Shown: in pieces, positions 37,501 to 44,100 of the stretch
Position numbering within the stretch: position 1 is the stretch's first letter
How the letters are laid out: the number at the start of each line of letters is the position of its first letter
Source of the DNA: Pipra filicauda
Lineage: Eukaryota; Chordata; Aves; Passeriformes; Pipridae
DNA: 64,000 bases
Assembly (NCBI RefSeq): GCF_003945595.2
Contig: NW_024104332.1
Location: forward strand, 434,001 to 498,000
Reading direction: 5' to 3'
The notes under the pieces: generated by a model
Told to the model about the DNA's origin: nothing
Seen by the model: only the letters and a program-made list of their open reading frames with translations
Databases searched by the model: none
Position numbers and translations under genes: made by a program

Positions 37501-39783
37501 AACAATAGCTTGGCTTCTTATTAAGTTTCACTCCAGGTTAACAACCCTGACCCCATTCAAGTTGTACTCTGCCTGGATTAGATTTCCCCAAAGAGGCCAT
37601 GCAAGAACTCTCAGAGGATTTTCTTTATCTGTTTCTCTTTTCTACACTGTTAATTGTGATTTACTTTTTCCTCTAGATTTGGAAGAGGATTCACTGTGAA
37701 GATGCACTTAAATAGCAACACAGTTTGCACTGAGATGCTGACAGAGTTCATGAAGTCACACTTTCCAAACACGTGCCTGAAGGTAAGCAGGACAAATGCT
37801 TTCTGGAGAGGCCTTCAAAATCCCTTCAAATTAACCAAGAGGATCTTGCAAGATGCACACCTTGTAACATATGGTGCACATGGACCCGAGCCACTGCTGT
37901 CAGTTACATGGTCCAAGGGCTGGAGCACTCCACTTCCTTGGTGGCTTAAATAACATCAGCCAAAGAGCTGCAGTGATCCTGTAAGGCAGCTGCCTCAGAG
38001 ATAGTCCCACAGAAGCCTGGCCTGCGTGGAGACCCACTTCAGGTTCAGTGGGTAATGAGATGGTCGGGTGCTTCCAGTAACTGAGTAACTGTAGAACCAG
38101 ATTAACTCAGTCACGAATCCCATCCCTTGTCCCTAACAAAATGGCTCACTTGGAGCTGGAAAACGCTATGGCCACCCTGGAGCTTCCAGCTTTGGGGCTT
38201 AGTTATCCTCTCCCAGCCACAGAACCCACAGAAACTCACAATGGGGAAACACTGGTCAATACCAGAAGATACCCCCTGCCCCTTCATTCTCCCATGGTCC
38301 ATCAGATCTGTTGGCTCTTTGAAGGGAGCAACCTCTTCATGTTACCCCATCATTCCTGTTCCCACAGGATCGGCATTTCAACATGGTGGAGTATCACGTT
38401 CCAGTTTCTGCAGGAGGCGTAGCAAATATATTTGATCTCCTGGAAGGCAGCAAAGCAGCCTTCAATATCAGGCACTTCTCTGTGAGCCAGACAACGTTAG
38501 AGGAGGTAAGGAATTAAAATGTGTGACCATCCATTTAAAACTGCCAACAGGGGAGCAGACTGATGGTTACACATAATGGACTGCTGCACACAATAGACTA
38601 CATTTTGAAAGGGATTTCCATCTATATTCCTCCTGGGGGTACTTTATCAGTACTACTGCCTCCAGGTACCTGTGCTGGCACGAGGAAAATGCACACGGAA
38701 GGCTGCCCGTAGCATAAAGGATCTGTTCTTCTCTCTATCACTGCTGATTTCAGCAGCCTCGTGGGTTTGGATGAAGGGCAGGATTATGAATCACTCCCGA
38801 GTCCAGGGCTAGGCTTGCCACCAGTCCTGGAAATTTGCTTAGTTTCACTCTTTGGTTTGTAAGTTAATTTAGCATTACTCCAGACTTAACTTCGTGGTTA
38901 AGTCCTTTCCATTTTCCCTTGGAAGAACATTCCTGCTGGCACCAAAGTCTTGTAGGAAGCACATCAGCTGTAGGGATGCCACAAGGACTATCCTGTTGAG
39001 CATCAGCACCTGAAATACTAGGTTTGTCTCAGAGAGAGAAGCATCCCTGTAGTCCTATGGACTACAGTGATCTGGGGGAAGTTCCCCAGTGTTGGTGTAA
39101 TAGGGGGCAGTGGCTGTGAGAGAAACGGGCGGACAAAATGCAGGAAGCCCCAAGTTTTGTGGGATGGCAGCTTGGATTTGTGAATATGCAAATGTGATTG
39201 CAGGTAGTGTTCTAGTAAGAATACTTAGTGTATGCGTTCGATACTGTTCAAAGGAAGACTGTAGGACCCATCTCTGCACTCTGCAGTTGCGTGTGCACAG
39301 ATGTCAATTACACACAGACAGATGGGTTTATAAAGCAATGATGGGACTGTTACTGTGTGATCGAAAGGAGCCTCCACACAGGTATTACCTCGCTGGCACT
39401 GCTGAAACCTGAGCTGCAGGACAATTAGGCTTCATGCAGGAATGTCTGCCTTTGCATCCCGGGTGTTGATTCAGCAGTACAGGAATGTGCATCCATTTAT
39501 TTACATTAGCCCATGGAAGACCAACATTTGCAATTCTCAAATCCAGCGTGAAGCACGCTCTCCAGGCTCACAGTCAAATGAACAGCCAATCCTTTTTCAT
39601 ATTCATTCATATTATAAATTATTTATGCTGTCACGGACTGAGTGTTTTCCTTTGAAATTCTAGGTTTTCATCAACTTTGCTAAAGATCAAGAGGATCCTG
39701 ACGGCGCAGACACGGGTCCTGATGTGACAGTGGACAGCTCTGACACAAGTAGCCAAGCGAGCACCATAAGCTCCATCTATTGA
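823..39783 (+). CDS. ABCA12: ABCA12, 3' two-thirds: 33 coding exons of the ATP-binding cassette lipid transporter A12
   Basis: ABCA12 is a full-size ABCA-family transporter. In mammals it loads glucosylceramides and other lipids into lamellar granules of keratinocytes for the skin permeability barrier. Each of the 33 exons listed separately has AG before it and GT after it (the last ends at TGA), and phases agree at all 32 junctions, giving 1703 residues with no stop or frameshift. The order is luminal domain 1 end, membrane helices (166-382), NBD1 (about 450-685), linker, membrane helix and luminal loop (807-1076), helices (1077-1317), NBD2 (about 1335-1585) and tail. The closest relative I recall is human ABCA12 by long identical stretches; ABCA1 and other paralogues match less well. 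The first third (about 890 residues) lies upstream of base 1. Introns not listed separately are short (100 bp to about 1 kb) and I recognise nothing in them. Confidence 0.97.
1003..2257. other. ABCA12 intron with an antisense CR1 remnant
   Basis: 1255-bp intron. The only recognisable item is the CR1 3'-end piece at 1355-1408. The rest is AT-rich unique-looking sequence. Confidence 0.8.
1355..1408 (-). mobile_element. CR1 LINE 3'-end fragment, antisense
   Basis: The words ATCATAGAATCATTGAGATT and AAGACCTTTAAGATCATC are the reverse complement of the usual avian CR1 3' end (AAGGTC...ATGATTCTATGAT). Only about 55 bp remain, so it is a short, worn fragment. Confidence 0.7.
2258..2573 (+). CDS. 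ABCA12: ABCA12 window exon 2: luminal domain 1, approach to the second helix
   Basis: 316 bp, residues 60-164 and two bases of 165. It contains [15 protein letters not shown] and [20 protein letters not shown], closely matching human ABCA12, followed by [10 protein letters not shown] just before the membrane. Acceptor TTTCAAG; donor GTAAGT at 2574. Confidence 0.95.
2574..5080. other. ABCA12 intron, 2.5 kb, nothing recognised
   Basis: No exon, RNA gene or named repeat is recognised. Reading frames here are short and unlike known proteins. There are short homopolymer runs (A11 at about 4848, T9 at about 2671) and a normal pyrimidine-rich acceptor at its end. Confidence 0.65.
5081..5195 (+). 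CDS. ABCA12: ABCA12 window exon 3: membrane helix 2 of domain 1
   Basis: 115 bp, residues 165-203. The hydrophobic run [20 protein letters not shown] (about 166-190) is a transmembrane helix, followed by the coupling region [13 protein letters not shown], a family-typical EKDLRL motif. Ends in phase 0; donor GTACAG. Confidence 0.95.
5196..6516. other. ABCA12 intron, 1.3 kb, nothing recognised
   Basis: AT-rich sequence with no exon or repeat recognised. The acceptor before the next exon has a good pyrimidine tract (TTTCTCTCTGTAG). Confidence 0.65.
6517..6846 (+). CDS. ABCA12: ABCA12 window exon 4: core helices of membrane domain 1
   Basis: 330 bp, residues 204-313, phase 0 at both ends. It starts YMKMMGVN, a strong ABCA motif. 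It carries about three hydrophobic helices ([60 protein letters not shown]) and the conserved [10 protein letters not shown]. Donor GTAAGT. Confidence 0.97.
7324..7393 (+). CDS. ABCA12: ABCA12 window exon 5
   Basis: 70 bp, residues 314-336 plus one base. It reads [20 protein letters not shown], a stretch almost invariant in ABCA12. Acceptor CCCCAG; donor GTATGC. Confidence 0.95.
7494..7628 (+). CDS. ABCA12: ABCA12 window exon 6: last helix of membrane domain 1
   Basis: 135 bp, residues 337-381 plus one base. It reads [11 protein letters not shown] and then the helix [20 protein letters not shown], ending IRNVFPG. Donor GTAAGG. The preceding intron is only 100 bp. Confidence 0.95.
8328..8483 (+). 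CDS. ABCA12: ABCA12 window exon 7: cytosolic linker into NBD1
   Basis: 156 bp, residues 382-433 plus one base. It contains [17 protein letters not shown], which is conserved, then a less conserved stretch ending LNNKI. The donor used is GTATGT at 8484, because it alone gives phase 1, matching the next exon; the junction codon is TGT (Cys 434). Confidence 0.9.
9261..9438 (+). CDS. ABCA12: ABCA12 window exon 8: NBD1 with Walker A
   Basis: 178 bp, residues 434-492 plus two bases. [20 protein letters not shown] leads to the Walker A motif GHNGAGKTT (483-491; bases 9407-9433), where K489 and T490 should bind ATP phosphate and Mg2+. The third residue of the loop region is His where I recall Pro in human; His is common in other ABCA proteins. 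Donor GTGCGT. Confidence 0.97.
9439..10969. other. ABCA12 intron, 1.5 kb, nothing recognised
   Basis: No coding exon or named repeat recognised. It ends with a T-rich tract and CAG acceptor at 10967-10969. Confidence 0.65.
10970..11188 (+). CDS. ABCA12: ABCA12 window exon 9: NBD1 with Q-loop
   Basis: 219 bp, residues 493-565 plus two bases. It reads [20 protein letters not shown] and then the Q-loop [12 protein letters not shown], where the Gln contacts Mg2+ and the membrane domain, then [11 protein letters not shown]. Donor GTATAA. Confidence 0.96.
11829..12025 (+). CDS. ABCA12: ABCA12 window exon 10: NBD1 signature and Walker B
   Basis: 197 bp, residues 566-631 plus one base. It carries the canonical ABC signature [10 protein letters not shown] (584-593; starts at base 11881) and Walker [14 protein letters not shown] (604-616) with the catalytic Glu at 609. 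NBD1 therefore looks fully competent. Donor GTACCT. Confidence 0.97.
12424..12584 (+). CDS. ABCA12: ABCA12 window exon 11: NBD1 H-loop
   Basis: 161 bp, residues 632-685. It reads [19 protein letters not shown] with the switch His at 640, then the regulatory segment [20 protein letters not shown], as in other ABCA proteins. Ends in phase 0 at KKK; donor GTTTGT. Confidence 0.96.
12585..13559. other. ABCA12 intron, nothing supported
   Basis: 975-bp intron. A 179-codon open frame on the minus strand (12799-13338) resembles no known protein and is treated as chance. No repeat recognised. Confidence 0.6.
13560..13784 (+). CDS. ABCA12: ABCA12 window exon 12: post-NBD1 regulatory segment
   Basis: 225 bp, residues 686-760, phase 0 both ends. 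[20 protein letters not shown] and [11 protein letters not shown] match human ABCA12. The first residues ([11 protein letters not shown]) are shorter than the human equivalent as I recall it. Donor GTATGA. Confidence 0.95.
13785..14911. other. ABCA12 intron, 1.1 kb, nothing recognised
   Basis: No exon or named repeat recognised. Confidence 0.6.
14912..15050 (+). CDS. ABCA12: ABCA12 window exon 13: variable linker between the two halves
   Basis: 139 bp, residues 761-806 plus one base. Conserved ends (VFLNLTKE and FTDRD) flank a divergent, low-complexity middle rich in Gln, Gly, Ser and Asp, probably disordered and cytosolic. The exon is placed by the acceptor TTGCTCTAG, by phase and by the conserved ends. 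Donor GTACTC. Confidence 0.9.
15051..16396. other. ABCA12 intron, 1.35 kb, nothing supported
   Basis: No exon or named repeat recognised on the + strand. A 98-codon minus-strand frame (15877-16173) looks protein-like in composition but matches nothing I know. Confidence 0.55.
16397..16649 (+). CDS. ABCA12: ABCA12 window exon 14: first helix of membrane domain 2
   Basis: 253 bp, residues 807-890 plus two bases. [20 protein letters not shown] is the family-typical approach to the membrane, then the helix [20 protein letters not shown], then the luminal start [13 protein letters not shown] (here LSPSLYGTS). Donor GTGAGT. Confidence 0.96.
16650..17818. other. ABCA12 intron, 1.2 kb, nothing supported
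   Basis: No exon or repeat recognised. A 147-codon minus-strand frame (17256-17699) has no recognisable homology. Confidence 0.55.
17819..17905 (+). CDS. ABCA12: ABCA12 window exon 15: luminal loop 2
   Basis: 87 bp, residues 891-919 plus two bases. It reads [20 protein letters not shown] and then NTCMNESN. It has sequons NET and NES, fitting a glycosylated luminal domain. Donor GTAAGT. Confidence 0.93.
17906..19065. other. ABCA12 intron, 1.2 kb, nothing recognised
   Basis: No exon or named repeat recognised in either strand. Confidence 0.6.
19066..19159 (+). CDS. ABCA12: ABCA12 window exon 16: cysteine-rich luminal loop 2
   Basis: 94 bp, residues 920-951. It reads [15 protein letters not shown] and then [11 protein letters not shown], matching the human order of Cys residues (C...CSC). 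Chosen because acceptor TTTTCAG, phase 2 entry and phase 0 exit all fit its neighbours. Donor GTAATT. Confidence 0.9.
19160..20664. other. ABCA12 intron, 1.5 kb
   Basis: Holds the G-run cluster near its 5' end and otherwise nothing recognised. There is an AT-rich stretch around 19580-19625. Confidence 0.6.
19185..19224 (+). other. G-run cluster, possible G-quadruplex
   Basis: Runs of 5, 6, 6 and 3 G are separated by short loops (3, 6 and 11 bases), starting 25 bases after the donor of the preceding exon. On the coding strand it would be in the pre-mRNA. G runs just after a donor are known intronic splicing enhancers. A folded structure is only an inference. Confidence 0.45.
20665..20792 (+). 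CDS. ABCA12: ABCA12 window exon 17: luminal loop 2
   Basis: 128 bp, residues 952-993 plus two bases. [20 protein letters not shown] is very close to human (CPKFNYSPPHRRT), then YNLTG, with sequons NYT and NLT. Donor GTACGG. Confidence 0.96.
21673..21760 (+). CDS. ABCA12: ABCA12 window exon 18: luminal loop 2
   Basis: 88 bp, residues 994-1023. It reads [18 protein letters not shown] and then PPNRTLTK, with [12 protein letters not shown] invariant in ABCA12. The RTLTK sequon (NRT) is also in human. Donor GTAACT. Confidence 0.96.
22707..22812 (+). CDS. ABCA12: ABCA12 window exon 19: luminal loop 2
   Basis: 106 bp, residues 1024-1058 plus one base. It reads [20 protein letters not shown] and then [36 protein letters not shown] is a strong ABCA12 match. 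Donor GTAAGT. Confidence 0.97.
22813..26256. other. Largest ABCA12 intron in the window, 3.4 kb
   Basis: Contains the A-rich tract at 25518-25584 and no recognised exon or transposon. The intron ends at the acceptor of a 55-bp micro-exon. Confidence 0.65.
25518..25584. repeat. A-rich homopolymer tract, 67 bp
   Basis: A run of almost pure A, broken only by three C (AAACAAACAAAAC). It could be the tail of an old retrocopy, but the bases just before it match no repeat I know. Its exact length may be unreliable in assembly. Confidence 0.85.
26257..26311 (+). CDS. ABCA12: ABCA12 window exon 20: 55-bp micro-exon
   Basis: Residues 1059-1076 plus two bases. It reads [17 protein letters not shown], corresponding to human IIMYSHPYPGVQDQEQA. 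Found because the flanking exons do not join in phase: the next exon read directly after the previous one hits a stop. This exon has acceptor TTGGTAG, donor GTAAGA and exactly the missing phase (2+51+2). It lies at the luminal end of the second helix of membrane domain 2. Confidence 0.95.
26564..26599. repeat. (ATA)n microsatellite
   Basis: About 12 ATA/ATT units with one interruption. Lies in the intron after the micro-exon. Confidence 0.9.
26692..26730. repeat. GAAA/GGAA-rich purine tract
   Basis: Imperfect AAAG/GGAA units abutting the 5' edge of the CR1 copy that follows. Confidence 0.8.
26731..26931 (+). mobile_element. CR1 LINE 3'-end copy, about 200 bp
   Basis: Shows the avian CR1 3' sequence: ATTCTTCCCTTTGAGGGTGG, GGTTGCCCAGAGAAGCTGTG, GGTCTAGTGGAAGGTGTCCC and CCTTTCCAACCCGAACC. 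It is 5'-truncated, as usual, and has no coding potential. It lies in the intron 5' of the next exon. Confidence 0.95.
27049..27226 (+). CDS. ABCA12: ABCA12 window exon 21: helices of membrane domain 2
   Basis: 178 bp, residues 1077-1136. The helix [20 protein letters not shown] leads into [20 protein letters not shown], a hallmark cytosolic loop of the ABCA family, then WVTNFVYDL. Donor GTAAAT. Confidence 0.97.
27227..29015. other. ABCA12 intron, 1.8 kb, nothing recognised
   Basis: Moderately GC-rich sequence with several chance open frames of about 100 codons on both strands. No repeat or exon recognised. Confidence 0.6.
29016..29131 (+). CDS. ABCA12: ABCA12 window exon 22: membrane domain 2 helix
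   Basis: 116 bp, residues 1137-1174 plus two bases. [20 protein letters not shown] continues a helix from the previous exon, then [12 protein letters not shown] begins the next. Donor GTAAGT. Confidence 0.95.
29664..29802 (+). mobile_element. CR1 LINE 3'-end fragment
   Basis: TTCAAGGCCAAGTTGTATGG, GGAGCAACCTGGGCTAGTGG and GGTCCCTTCCAACCCAAACC match the CR1 3' end, closing with CTATGATTGTCTG. It ends about 80 bp before the next exon, so it lies close to the branch-point region. Confidence 0.93.
29881..30040 (+). CDS. ABCA12: ABCA12 window exon 23: membrane domain 2 helices
   Basis: 160 bp, residues 1175-1228. It reads [20 protein letters not shown] and then the helix [20 protein letters not shown]. 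Human is nearly identical through FFGIN. Donor GTAGAA. Confidence 0.97.
30041..31319. other. ABCA12 intron, 1.3 kb, nothing recognised
   Basis: No exon or named repeat recognised. Confidence 0.6.
31320..31588 (+). CDS. ABCA12: ABCA12 window exon 24: end of membrane domain 2
   Basis: 269 bp, residues 1229-1317 plus two bases. [20 protein letters not shown] and [10 protein letters not shown] match human ABCA12. The last helix is [15 protein letters not shown]. Donor GTAAGT. Confidence 0.97.
32208..32415 (+). CDS. ABCA12: ABCA12 window exon 25: entry to NBD2
   Basis: 208 bp, residues 1318-1387. The acidic linker [20 protein letters not shown] is conserved (human EDEDVRAERLRVESG), then [13 protein letters not shown] and [12 protein letters not shown], the first strands of NBD2. 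Donor GTGAGC. Confidence 0.96.
32416..34392. other. ABCA12 intron, 2 kb, with an LTR-like repeat
   Basis: Holds the putative LTR-derived block at about 33180-33715. The remainder shows nothing recognised. Confidence 0.6.
33180..33715. mobile_element. Putative solo-LTR-like element, about 540 bp
   Basis: The block starts TGTAATGGCCCG and differs in composition from its surroundings. It has a CCAAT box at about 33425 and a TATA-like CTAAAAG about 50 bp later, an arrangement seen in LTR promoters. The 5-base word GAGGT is found just outside each side (33174-33178 and 33718-33722), but the right end is not the expected CA. No internal retroviral gene is present. Orientation and class are uncertain; this is pattern recognition only. 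Confidence 0.4.
34393..34502 (+). CDS. ABCA12: ABCA12 window exon 26: NBD2 Walker A
   Basis: 110 bp, residues 1388-1423 plus two bases. [20 protein letters not shown] contains Walker [10 protein letters not shown] (1393-1401; starts at base 34408). It is identical to human here. Donor GTATGG. Confidence 0.97.
35064..35208 (+). CDS. ABCA12: ABCA12 window exon 27: NBD2 Q-loop
   Basis: 145 bp, residues 1424-1472. It carries [20 protein letters not shown] with the Q-loop Gln at 1442, then [14 protein letters not shown]. The first dozen residues are variable between species. Donor GTGAGT. Confidence 0.96.
35336..35470 (+). CDS. ABCA12: ABCA12 window exon 28: NBD2 degenerate signature
   Basis: 135 bp, residues 1473-1517. 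The position of the LSGG signature reads [10 protein letters not shown] (1494-1503; starts at base 35399). The loss of the canonical SGG is shared with human ABCA12 (CSYGTKRKLS), so it is an old feature, not damage. It ends in the Walker B strand NPSILLL. The upstream intron is only 127 bp. Donor GTGAGG. Confidence 0.97.
35471..36768. other. ABCA12 intron, 1.3 kb, nothing recognised
   Basis: No exon or named repeat recognised. Confidence 0.6.
36769..36872 (+). CDS. ABCA12: ABCA12 window exon 29: NBD2 Walker B acid and H-loop
   Basis: 104 bp, residues 1518-1551 plus two bases. It starts DEPSSGMDP with the catalytic Glu at 1519 and runs to SVILTSHS with the switch His at 1551. Both catalytic residues are kept, although the signature is degenerate. 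A minus-strand frame of 187 codons overlaps it and is a shadow. Confidence 0.97.
37128..37220 (+). CDS. ABCA12: ABCA12 window exon 30: end of NBD2
   Basis: 93 bp, residues 1552-1582 plus two bases. [20 protein letters not shown] followed by [11 protein letters not shown] is almost identical to human. Donor GTCAGT. Confidence 0.97.
37677..37782 (+). CDS. ABCA12: ABCA12 window exon 31: post-NBD2 regulatory segment
   Basis: 106 bp, residues 1583-1618. It reads [15 protein letters not shown] and then [16 protein letters not shown], similar to human [11 protein letters not shown]. Donor GTAAGC. Confidence 0.95.
38368..38505 (+). CDS. ABCA12: ABCA12 window exon 32: regulatory segment
   Basis: 138 bp, residues 1619-1664, phase 0 both ends. 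[20 protein letters not shown] and [10 protein letters not shown] match human ABCA12. Donor GTAAGG. Confidence 0.96.
38506..39663. other. Last ABCA12 intron, 1.2 kb, nothing recognised
   Basis: No exon or named repeat recognised. Confidence 0.6.
39664..39783 (+). CDS. ABCA12: ABCA12 window exon 33: C-terminal tail and stop
   Basis: 120 bp including TGA at 39781-39783, residues 1665-1703. VFINFAKDQ is conserved, then a divergent acidic, Ser/Thr-rich tail that ends [11 protein letters not shown]. By memory the human tail has DTSSQGSTIS near its end but is shorter before that motif and longer after it. Confidence 0.95.
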   Translation, partial: VFINFAKDQEDPDGADTGPDVTVDSSDTSSQASTISSIY

Positions 39784-39800
39784 GGGGACCCAACCACACA

Positions 39801-39873
39801 GGATCATAGAACCTGGGAAAAGACCTGGCAGCCCCTCAGGGTTCTTCCAACCCTGTTTTCTGTGATTCTGGGA
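39801..39873. mobile_element. Two short CR1 3'-end-like pieces in opposite orientation
   Basis: GGATCATAGAACCTGGGAAA reads like the antisense CR1 end, and TTCCAACCCTGTTTTCTGTG plus ATTCTG like the sense end. They lie 17 bp after the stop codon of ABCA12, so in the 3' UTR. Confidence 0.5.
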
Positions 39874-41085
39874 TGGTGGGGGTGAAACAGTCCCATTTTC
39901 TTAAAGTACTTTCTTTTTTTTATGCACTTAATTTGTAACTAGGAACATGGTAGGCATTTGAGTCTCGCACTTGGTTACAAATCAGATTGGTCTTTCCACA
40001 GGTTCTTTTCCCCCCAGTTCTTGTTTTGTGATCACTGTAATGCCTGTGAGGACTTAGATGACATCACCCGCTGCTCGTGGCTGTTTGCTTACAGCAGAAA
40101 TGGCTGTGATGGAGCAGAGGAGCTGTTGGCAGTGCAGGGTGTTTGACCAAAGAGCAGCCCCAGGCTGCAGAGGAAAGCCCACACTCCACTCCTTGCTCAG
40201 CAACAGACTTCCAGGGTGACCATGCCAAAGTCCCTCAGGTTTGACAGGTTCCCTGCTGGTGAGAAGGGGCTCGTGGCCTTGCCCTGCCTGCCAGGGGAGC
40301 TGTGAGGACACAGGTGTTGTGTACTGAGAGCTGCAAATGCCATTGGTGGGGGCCATCTTTGGTAATGACATAGAGCTTATCTGTATGTGTGGGTTACGTC
40401 AGCACAAATACAGTTATTTTAAAAGTTAGTGCTTCCAGTGGTTTTGGTTTGTTCCCGTAGTTTATTCCAGCTCTGTATAACTCCTCAAGTAACTCCTCTG
40501 GTGCCAGCAGTTCCTAGCTCTTGGTACCCAGTGGAAGATCATTCCCCCATGAGCCCTTTTCTCCTCTGGGCTGGTGTTCCTCACAGCTGAGGAATGGCAC
40601 AGGGCAGGTGTGTTGGAATCCTCTGACATGAAGGAGTTTGCTTTCCAAGACTGTGTTTCCCTGAGCACACTAAAGGCAGCGAGCACTTCCCTTGCTCAGA
40701 AAACCTCCATCTCCCAGCAGCTCTGCCTCTCTGTGTCCTCTCCAGTGACCTTCCTCCTCAACCCCACGTGGTGGCTGCCCCTATGACTCCAGAGCTGTGT
40801 TTTCCCACATAATAAGGCATCATTAGCTTCTGCTTCAAAGGCTCTGCCTGCTGGCTTTCAATGAGTCCTCTGCCTCCCTATGAGCAGCAGCCCCCAGCAG
40901 CTGAGTTCAGCACACCAGCACACACATCCTGCTTCCTCCCCCCCAGAATCATTAATAGATAGAGTAGTTGAATATGATTCTTTTATTATATGTATCAGCA
41001 TAAGGCCTCAAAGACTCGGGTTTGGGTCAGGGCATTGGTGTATGTGGTGCTATTCAGGCACATAATGAACTTAAACTCTGAGCTC

Positions 41086-41091
41086 AATAAA
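41086..41091 (+). terminator. ABCA12: Candidate polyadenylation signal AATAAA of ABCA12
   Basis: First canonical AATAAA after the stop codon, followed by ACTTGCTGTTGCTC, a modest GT/T-rich stretch. The true cleavage site cannot be seen from sequence alone. Confidence 0.55.
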
Positions 41092-41110
41092 CTTGCTGTT
41101 GCTCATGAAA

Positions 41111-44100
41111 GAGATTGCAGATAAACCCTTACCTTGTGAGACCTGGGGTGGCCCATACAACTTACCTGGGTTCACCCACACAATTCCAGCCAGGTGGTTT
41201 CTTTTTCCTTTTTTTTTTTTCCCCCCGAAACTAATTTGAGCCAAAGGAACCTTTGATGAAAGCTGCAGTGGCACATCTTTCTCACTCTGATCGTCAGAGC
41301 AGTTTGACTAGTTCAGCTCCTATTGATGCCTTTTGCAGGAATAGGTACTTTCAGTATCAAGGGGTTCAAGATTTTACAGTGGGATACTGATGTTCAGGGT
41401 TTAGTTGCTGCAAGGAGGTCATGAATTCTCCTTGGTCTTGGTATAAACTTCTTACTGATAGCAGGAGGAGTTTTATTATGGATTGAAGGTATTGTCAAGC
41501 CTTGAATTATGCCTCAACCTGCTGACTGTAATTAAAACTGGGATTCAGCTTCTTTCCAGAATGCATTTGACACCTGCAGTTTATAAGTAACTGAAAAAGC
41601 TGCCCAGACATCCATTGTAGCTTCTATTATTATGTCTCCAGCTCTGCAAAGGCTCTTTTTTCTCATTTTCATTGCATATCTTACACAGATCACAGTATAA
41701 AATTAAGCTTTTCTCTAATGGAGGGCTTGTGCTCCCTGCAAAGGACTCGGAGCATGAATGCCAATGATTTAAATGCAGCCTTGTAATACCAATCAGAGTA
41801 TTATTTTATTATGTCGATGGCTTTGCAACTGCCAGTGAAAGATGGATCTTCAGGCTCTGTCCAGATGTACTTTACATGTAATTGAGGGAGACTGATACAA
41901 AGCTATTCTTTTGTCCCTTTAGAGCCTACTAATCAAACAAAAAAAAAAAAGGGAAGTGATTCATTGGAATACTTCAGCAAGTTGCAATTTAATTGAGTAA
42001 AATAGTTTTGAGGAGGGAAAAAAAAGCAAAAAGCATCCTTTGAATTTCCACCCAATTCTGGCATTAATAGAAACATCTGCTCCATGTGAAATGTGTCAGG
42101 GCCGTGATATACACTCCCCGTTTTCACTTGCAGGTAGAAATAAACCATCTGCTGTTGCAATCAAGTCCGTAGGTATTGGTCCAAACAAGCCCGAGTTTAC
42201 ATCCTGGAGGGAATTTAACTGAGGCCCATGGAGAAGCACTTACAACTGTTTGGGGGGTTGAAGCATCTGGCAAGGTGGTTGTATATCACGTCACCAGGGG
42301 CTGAATTACCTTTTGTGCCACATTACAAACATCCCTGTTCCCTGCAGAGCCTCAGATTCATCCTGTCCCTTTCAGGTGTGGGACACGCTCCAGCCTCACT
42401 TCCAAGGCAAAACACATGCAAGCTGATACTATCCTGCCTCTGCACACCAGCTGCAGGCTTCTCATCACCTCTTGTCTCCCTGAGCAGGGCCCATTGTGGT
42501 TCCAGGGGTGGCCAGGAATGCGGAGCCTGGACTAAAAGGCAGCTGCTGAGGATGTGTCTGAGGGGTTGTCAGCAGGCTGTGCACGGCCCGGGAAGGACGG
42601 GGTCTCTCCCCTGTCTTTAGCACTCACCGTCATCTTCCCCTGTGGGTGTCACGGCAGGTGCCTTGTCAGTCCTCTCTGGATCCCCTCAGAAATTTTTGCT
42701 TTACATAACTCTGCTTTCCAAAAAACCCAAGCAGCCAACGAGCTCTCTCCTCCCTCTGGCCTGGACAGGGAGGTAAGACTGCTGAACACACTGACCCAGC
42801 AGCGCTCTGTGCACCACGGCACGGCCCCTCTCCAGGAGCTGCAGTCCGGGGGGAAAACAAGCTTTTCATCTCACTCCTTTGATGCAATTTCACCTCAGCC
42901 ACTCTCATAACCCTTGTTAGAGGCAGCAGTGCTGGGGCAAGCCCTGCCAGAGCGGTCACACAGCCCCCGTGTGTTAAATGGAACGGGCCTCAACCGACCT
43001 TCATTTAGAACTGCTCTGACACGTTACTGACATGAGGTGTAGGCAGTGCAGGTGCTGAACAGGGTCAGGGAGTCAAGGAGGAATTTCAGTACTGGTTGTG
43101 TGCATTGTGAGGCTGACTGAAGTCAGTTTTGTAATTGGAACTGTGGACTTGGAGACAACGACTCAAATCTCCATCCTGGCTCTCCCTCATTTACGGCTTT
43201 GTGCTGTTGATGAGAGCAGGTGCTTCTACAGCTTGATCCTTGCTTAGCTTTGGTCTCGATGCCAGTGACCACCGAGGGCTGACTTCAAAGGGTCAGAGAG
43301 GGCCTGGCAGGGCCGAGGAAAGCTGTCCAGAAGGGCCAATGTTAAGCAAAATACTGTAAATATAAATTCGGGGTCTAATGGGATTTTTTTTGTCCTTTCA
43401 TGAGAGCTGCAGGAGTGGTTTTGTTACTGGGTCCTTTCAGAAAACATGTTTACAGGTCAAAATAACACATCCAGGTAAACAAAACTCAGTGGCTAGTAAA
43501 GCACAGGAGCTGGTGGTGCCCACAGACCTGCTGCCTCTGTGGAGTCACTGCTCGGATCCAGAATTTGCAGAATCCAAGCTCGTAATAGGCTCAGGATGTG
43601 CCCCAGCCTGTTGTAGAAGCTTTGACTTCCTTCCACTGCTGCAGCTTCACTGAATCTGCTATGAGACTTTCTAGCTTTTTACAAGCCAAGAAAAATGTAT
43701 GCCTCTGCACTTAATAGGGGAAGGGTTATTTTGTGAGCTGCTGGAGGAAGAAAAATGGGTTTTGGATGGCAACAGCACATAACATGATTTTACTCTCTTT
43801 TTTTTTTCAGACAACAGCTGTGATCTTGCATAGCTATAACAAAGTATCAGCAGCATATTAAAAGAGAGCACAACAGAGAAAAGAAGCAGTGGGGAATGAC
43901 AAAACAAAAATTGAATTCACTAAGATTATTATTCCATGACAGTATTTAAATAAAAAAAACCCACTCTAATTAATTTAGTTGTTCAGGGAGAGGGTGGAAA
44001 GAAGGAAGATGGCACTAAAATAGTAAGAACAGCATTAGTAAGGGGCACAGCCAGCGTGTGCTGTTGGCTCTGTTCGTCCCACCACTTGCATCCATGGTGC

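Larger units (their letters stand above)
39784..41110 (+). other. ABCA12: ABCA12 3' UTR, inferred extent
   Basis: From the stop to about 20 bp after the first AATAAA found on the + strand (41086). A length of about 1.3 kb fits my memory of the human transcript. It begins with CR1-like pieces (39801-39873). No other gene is seen here. Confidence 0.6.
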
